Source of the DNA: Nitrosopumilus zosterae
GTDB taxonomy: Archaea; Thermoproteota; Nitrososphaeria; Nitrososphaerales; Nitrosopumilaceae
NCBI RefSeq assembly: GCF_025998175.1
Contig: NZ_AP026695.1
Coordinates: 860,038-924,037, forward strand
Length of the DNA stretch: 64,000 nt
Reading direction: 5' to 3'
Positions 61,231-64,000 of this stretch are shown here, piece by piece. Position numbers and translations under genes: made by a program. The notes under the pieces were generated by a model, which saw nothing but the letters and a program-made list of their open reading frames with translations, was not told where the DNA came from and searched no databases. Positions within the stretch are counted from its first letter, which is position 1, and each line of letters opens with the position of its first letter.

Positions 61231-62050
61231 ATTTTGTATAGATATATGGTGTTTCAATTTCCTGATCAAATGTCCAAACAGTTGGAAGTGAAATAGTATC
61301 AATCACATCAAGATTATGTTTTTCAATTAATGTACTCCAACCACCATTTTCTAAATTTCCTGACAAGTGTCTTTTTGAATGGGTTCCAGCAAATACAATA
61401 CAAGTGTTATTTTTAAGATCAGGCATTGAATTTATTTTATCGATGATGTTAGTGGCTAAAACATCACCTCCCATTTGAGGTAATCCGCCTATGAAAAATA
61501 CTGGATGAATTAATTTAATTTTAGAGTAATCAAATTCCAATGCATCTTCACATTTTGGATGAAAATTTTGATGTGTGGATTGACAAAGAGTGTCTTGTAA
61601 TTTTACTAAAACATCATCAATTTCAATACTATGAGAAATTAACTTTAAAAAAGTACCACAGAATGCAATTCGTCCATCACCAGAACCAATATCTACTAAT
61701 TCTGAATAACCCAATTGTTTTGCAAAGAATGCCATAATATATGCAGACATTATCCAAGTAGGATAAAACGGCTGACAACTTGTACCGTGTTTAATACTAT
61801 TAAGCCAGTGTTCATTAATGTCTCCTTCATATACAGTACATGATATGCCGGCAATTTGTTGTTCAAATGAATTAAAATAAATCGGATTTTGTTTAGCAAA
61901 GTAGTGAAGTAAATTCAAATGATCTTCTGCAATGGGAAATTCTTTAGATGGTTGGAAAGGAATTACTTCTTGAATATGTGCACTACCAGAATAATTTTTT
62001 ACAAAATCTTGTTTTATTAAAATTAAATTTTTAACTATCTGGTTTAACAC
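61223..62050 (-). CDS. SAM-dependent methyltransferase
   Basis: Motif I is ELVDIGSGDGRIAFCGTFLK at about residue 116, followed by SIEIDDVLVKLQ. The N-terminal 100 residues form a helical cap. The end overlaps the DUF35 end by 8 nt, tail to tail. The substrate is unknown; the GSGDGR type occurs in small-molecule and protein methylases. Confidence 0.72.
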   Translation of the reverse strand: MLNQIVKNLILIKQDFVKNYSGSAHIQEVIPFQPSKEFPIAEDHLNLLHYFAKQNPIYFNSFEQQIAGISCTVYEGDINEHWLNSIKHGTSCQPFYPTWIMSAYIMAFFAKQLGYSELVDIGSGDGRIAFCGTFLKLISHSIEIDDVLVKLQDTLCQSTHQNFHPKCEDALEFDYSKIKLIHPVFFIGGLPQMGGDVLATNIIDKINSMPDLKNNTCIVFAGTHSKRHLSGNLENGGWSTLIEKHNLDVIDTISLPTVWTFDQEIETPYIYTKFK

Positions 62051-62091
62051 TATTTTTGTAAAACTAAAGGGATTGATATACTCATTGCGAT

Positions 62092-62295
62092 CTAGAAAGT
62101 TTTTTCTGATAAAATTAATCTAATTTCGGATTCTATTTTTTTTAATTCCTTTATTGTAATAATTTTTAATTTTTCATTTTGAAGGATTTCATCAGGCGTA
62201 GGTTCCATTATTAATTGAAATTCCAGATGTTTTATAGTATTCAGATAGAAATCGCGCTGTTCAAATAATTTCTCAATAATTATTTCAGTCAACAA
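62092..62295 (-). CDS. Small coiled-coil protein, 67 residues
   Basis: The sequence is nearly all charged helix (EKLFEQRDFYLNTIKHLEFQ and KIITIKELKKIESEIRLIL). It lies 41 nt upstream of the methyltransferase gene on the same strand and may be co-transcribed. No recognised family. Confidence 0.45.
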   Translation of the reverse strand: MLTEIIIEKLFEQRDFYLNTIKHLEFQLIMEPTPDEILQNEKLKIITIKELKKIESEIRLILSEKTF

Positions 62296-62499
62296 TGAAT
62301 CTAAAAAATACGCGTATTTATGGATTAGAAAATATTGGGTTAATGACTCATTGAATTAACAAGCCCTCAAAATTTATTTTTGAATTAGATGGATGTACCC
62401 ACTATTTTTAAAAATGTTGGTATAAAAATGACCTTAATCTAACAATTTAGTGAGTTATTATGTAATTACCTTCTTTTCTATATCTATAATTAGAATAAA

Positions 62500-63072
62500 A
62501 TGTCCATGAGAAAAAAAGTTGCGGCATTGACAATAATAAAGCAAAAAACAAAAAAAGAAAAGAGTAAAAATAATCAAAACGCTGCAAGAACAAGAAGACA
62601 AAGAGGTTATCAATGGGAAGATGCCATTGTAAAGAGATTCAATAATACTGAAAAGTGGAAAGCATTCAGACTTGGATCTCCAAGCATAGCATTACCAGAT
62701 GTATTGGCTGTGAATACAGAAGCAAGTGCAATATTTACCATAGAAGCAAAATCAGGAACCAGTACATCACTTCCTGTTCCAGGAGATCAAATTGAGCGAT
62801 GTTTATCTTGGATTAAGACTTTTGATATTTATGAAAAGAGAAATGTTTTGTTAGCATTCAAATTTTTGTCAAAAAAAAGAATCGATGTGGGAAAATATGA
62901 AAATAGAGAATTAAGAGAATTTTTTAAGATTTGGGATGAATCAATAGAAATAACAGATTGTGTTTGTACATACGAAGGGAAATTTTTTGCAAAAACAAAT
63001 GGCAAAAGAAAAGAATTATTCCTAAAAGAATGTCCAATGCCCTTTAAAACAAAACAAAGAACTAATGCCTAA
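62500..63072 (+). CDS. Hjc-like Holliday junction resolvase
   Basis: The PD-(D/E)XK core of archaeal Hjc is present: RGYQWEDAIVKRF (Glu near 41), SPSIALPDVLAVN (Asp near 67) and FTIEAKSGTS (Glu-x-Lys near 84). An N-terminal basic extension (KQKTKKEKSKNNQ) and a C-terminal region about 70 residues long exceed the usual Hjc length of about 130. It would cut recombination intermediates. An in-frame ATG six nt later is an alternative start. Confidence 0.7.
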   Translation: MSMRKKVAALTIIKQKTKKEKSKNNQNAARTRRQRGYQWEDAIVKRFNNTEKWKAFRLGSPSIALPDVLAVNTEASAIFTIEAKSGTSTSLPVPGDQIERCLSWIKTFDIYEKRNVLLAFKFLSKKRIDVGKYENRELREFFKIWDESIEITDCVCTYEGKFFAKTNGKRKELFLKECPMPFKTKQRTNA

Positions 63073-63119
63073 GTGAATGAATGTGCAAATCATTTTTTAA
63101 GGATAAGATACAACTGAAA

Positions 63120-63572
63120 ATGTTGTCTGAAGAAAAAACAGATGTTGAATCAAGTGAGATTAGAACAGAAGCACTACTGGAAACGGTGTCTGATGCAGAA
63201 GTAAATTCACGCATAAGTTTTGAAGAATTTACTGATGAAAGAATACTCATAAGCCATGATGCTTTTGGAAACAAACAAATGAAAATCAAGGTATTAGAAG
63301 TATCAGATGAAACACCTCCTTCAAAATGGAAGTTTGGGGATCGTGTCAAAGTTACAAAAATTCTTGTTACAATCAAACATCTTACGACTCAACAAGTTGA
63401 AGAAGGTGAATTTGACATAGAAGCAATTGAAAGAGAGCTAGCAGAAAAAAGGCATTATTCATCTACAAACAGATGGATTCCTGCAAGCGATATAAAAAAT
63501 GGTTATGTGATAGGTTCCAAGCACACCAGGTTAATCAGTGATGCATCAGCATTAGACTACATAGCATTTTGA
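63120..63572 (+). CDS. Hypothetical protein, 150 residues
   Basis: A mixed alpha-beta protein: an acidic head, then SRISFEEFTDERILISHDAF, KVLEVSDETPPSKWKFGDRV and a C-terminal SDIKNGYVIGSKHTRLI. The ATG at 63120 is preferred to an ATG 39 nt earlier, because a TATA-like CATTTTTTAAGG is centred 26-27 nt upstream. It is close behind the Hjc-like gene, 47 nt. No recognised family. Confidence 0.55.
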   Translation: MLSEEKTDVESSEIRTEALLETVSDAEVNSRISFEEFTDERILISHDAFGNKQMKIKVLEVSDETPPSKWKFGDRVKVTKILVTIKHLTTQQVEEGEFDIEAIERELAEKRHYSSTNRWIPASDIKNGYVIGSKHTRLISDASALDYIAF

Positions 63573-63637
63573 ATTTTTAATTATTAGTAATAATTTGATG
63601 CAAAATTCAAATGTGTCTTTTTTATTTTTAATGTAAG

Positions 63638-64000
63638 ATGGATTCAGATGTTTTTCGAAAACGGAATCTCACAAAAATTAATTTTGATTATGAGGAATTA
63701 ATAGGCAGAAACTTAGCTAATACAAATATGAGTGGGGTGAATCTTAAGAACCGAGACATACATGATGCAGACCTTAGTTGCACAGATCTTAGAGGAGCTA
63801 ATCTCAGTTACTCCATTTTATTTTATGTAAAACTAAGAGGTGCAGATATGAGAAATGCTGATCTTTCTAATGCGAAATTATGGGACACAGAAATGTATGG
63901 AGTAGATCTTCGCGGTGCAGACATTAATGGGGCAGATTTGTTTTATGCAGATTTAAGAAATGCTGATCTAAGTGATGCAAATCTTAGTGGAATAAATTTA
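63638..64000 (+). CDS. Pentapeptide-repeat protein, partial
   Basis: After a 27-residue head (MDSDVFRKRN), repeats of A(D/N)LXX type fill the rest, for example GANLS, GADMRNADLSNAKL and GADINGADLFYADLRNADLS. They build a right-handed beta-helix. The gene runs out of the window at 64000 with no stop seen. The role is often DNA mimicry or a scaffold; not determinable here. Confidence 0.8.
   Translation, partial: MDSDVFRKRNLTKINFDYEELIGRNLANTNMSGVNLKNRDIHDADLSCTDLRGANLSYSILFYVKLRGADMRNADLSNAKLWDTEMYGVDLRGADINGADLFYADLRNADLSDANLSGINL

Noticed and set aside
1-64000. CRISPR arrays, insertion sequences, prophage or integrase genes
   Set aside because: None seen: no regularly spaced direct repeats, no transposase or integrase motifs, and no target-site duplications were noticed by eye.

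Overview
The window looks like chromosomal DNA of a marine ammonia-oxidising thaumarchaeon (Nitrosopumilus-like Nitrososphaerota). The grounds are its low G+C content, archaeal information genes (aRF1, archaeal AspRS with GatCAB, an Hjc-like resolvase, PurP), CbtB, TrmB and KaiC-like regulators, stand-alone RAM proteins and very many tiny CxxC zinc proteins. Many genes appear leaderless: an AT-rich TATA-like box is centred about 26-28 nt before the first coding base. I used this rule to choose several starts, including TTG starts.

Layout. 0.2-15.4 kb is an accessory-like stretch of small, mostly unrecognised genes on both strands: zinc miniproteins, a PD-(D/E)XK nuclease, an ATP-grasp/M20 fusion, a cysteine-less DUF5679 protein, a DUF922-type protein, and several long hairpins that may be small RNAs. 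15.5-23.2 kb has an XPD/DinG-type helicase, a HEPN-like protein, IlvD, a HIT protein, aRF1 and a DsbA-like protein. 23.4-27.5 kb has CbtB followed by a decayed CbtA, two tandem winged-helix paralogues, and a phosphonate-type ABC transporter (PhnD-PhnC-PhnE) whose binding protein carries an extra N-terminal Trp-rich module.

27.5-37.2 kb is core metabolism and translation: PurP, AspRS, GatC-GatA-GatB, an AMP-forming acyl-CoA synthetase and an aminotransferase. 37.2-45.5 kb holds a short TrmB-like gene with a detached downstream fragment, a prepilin peptidase, a full TrmB regulator next to a KaiC-like ATPase, archaeal-type ornithine cyclodeaminase, an HD phosphohydrolase, cobalamin adenosyltransferase and a TPR protein. 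45.6-48.5 kb holds an unusual CorA homologue with a GTN motif, a membrane-bound winged-helix protein, and a divergent small membrane protein sharing an extracytoplasmic GSGTPxF motif with it.

48.9-64 kb contains tRNA-Phe(GAA), an H1-like lysine-rich protein, paired RAM proteins, a VOC protein, a class III cyclase, IlvA, divergent purE/purK, a sugar nucleotidyltransferase, an LLM-thiolase-DUF35 operon, a methyltransferase, an Hjc-like resolvase and a pentapeptide-repeat gene cut by the window end.

Together these genes cover purine synthesis (PurP, PurE, PurK), branched-chain amino acid synthesis (IlvD, IlvA), tRNA-dependent amidation (AspRS with GatCAB), cobalt/cobalamin handling and phosphorus-compound uptake. 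I saw no CRISPR array, insertion sequence or prophage.
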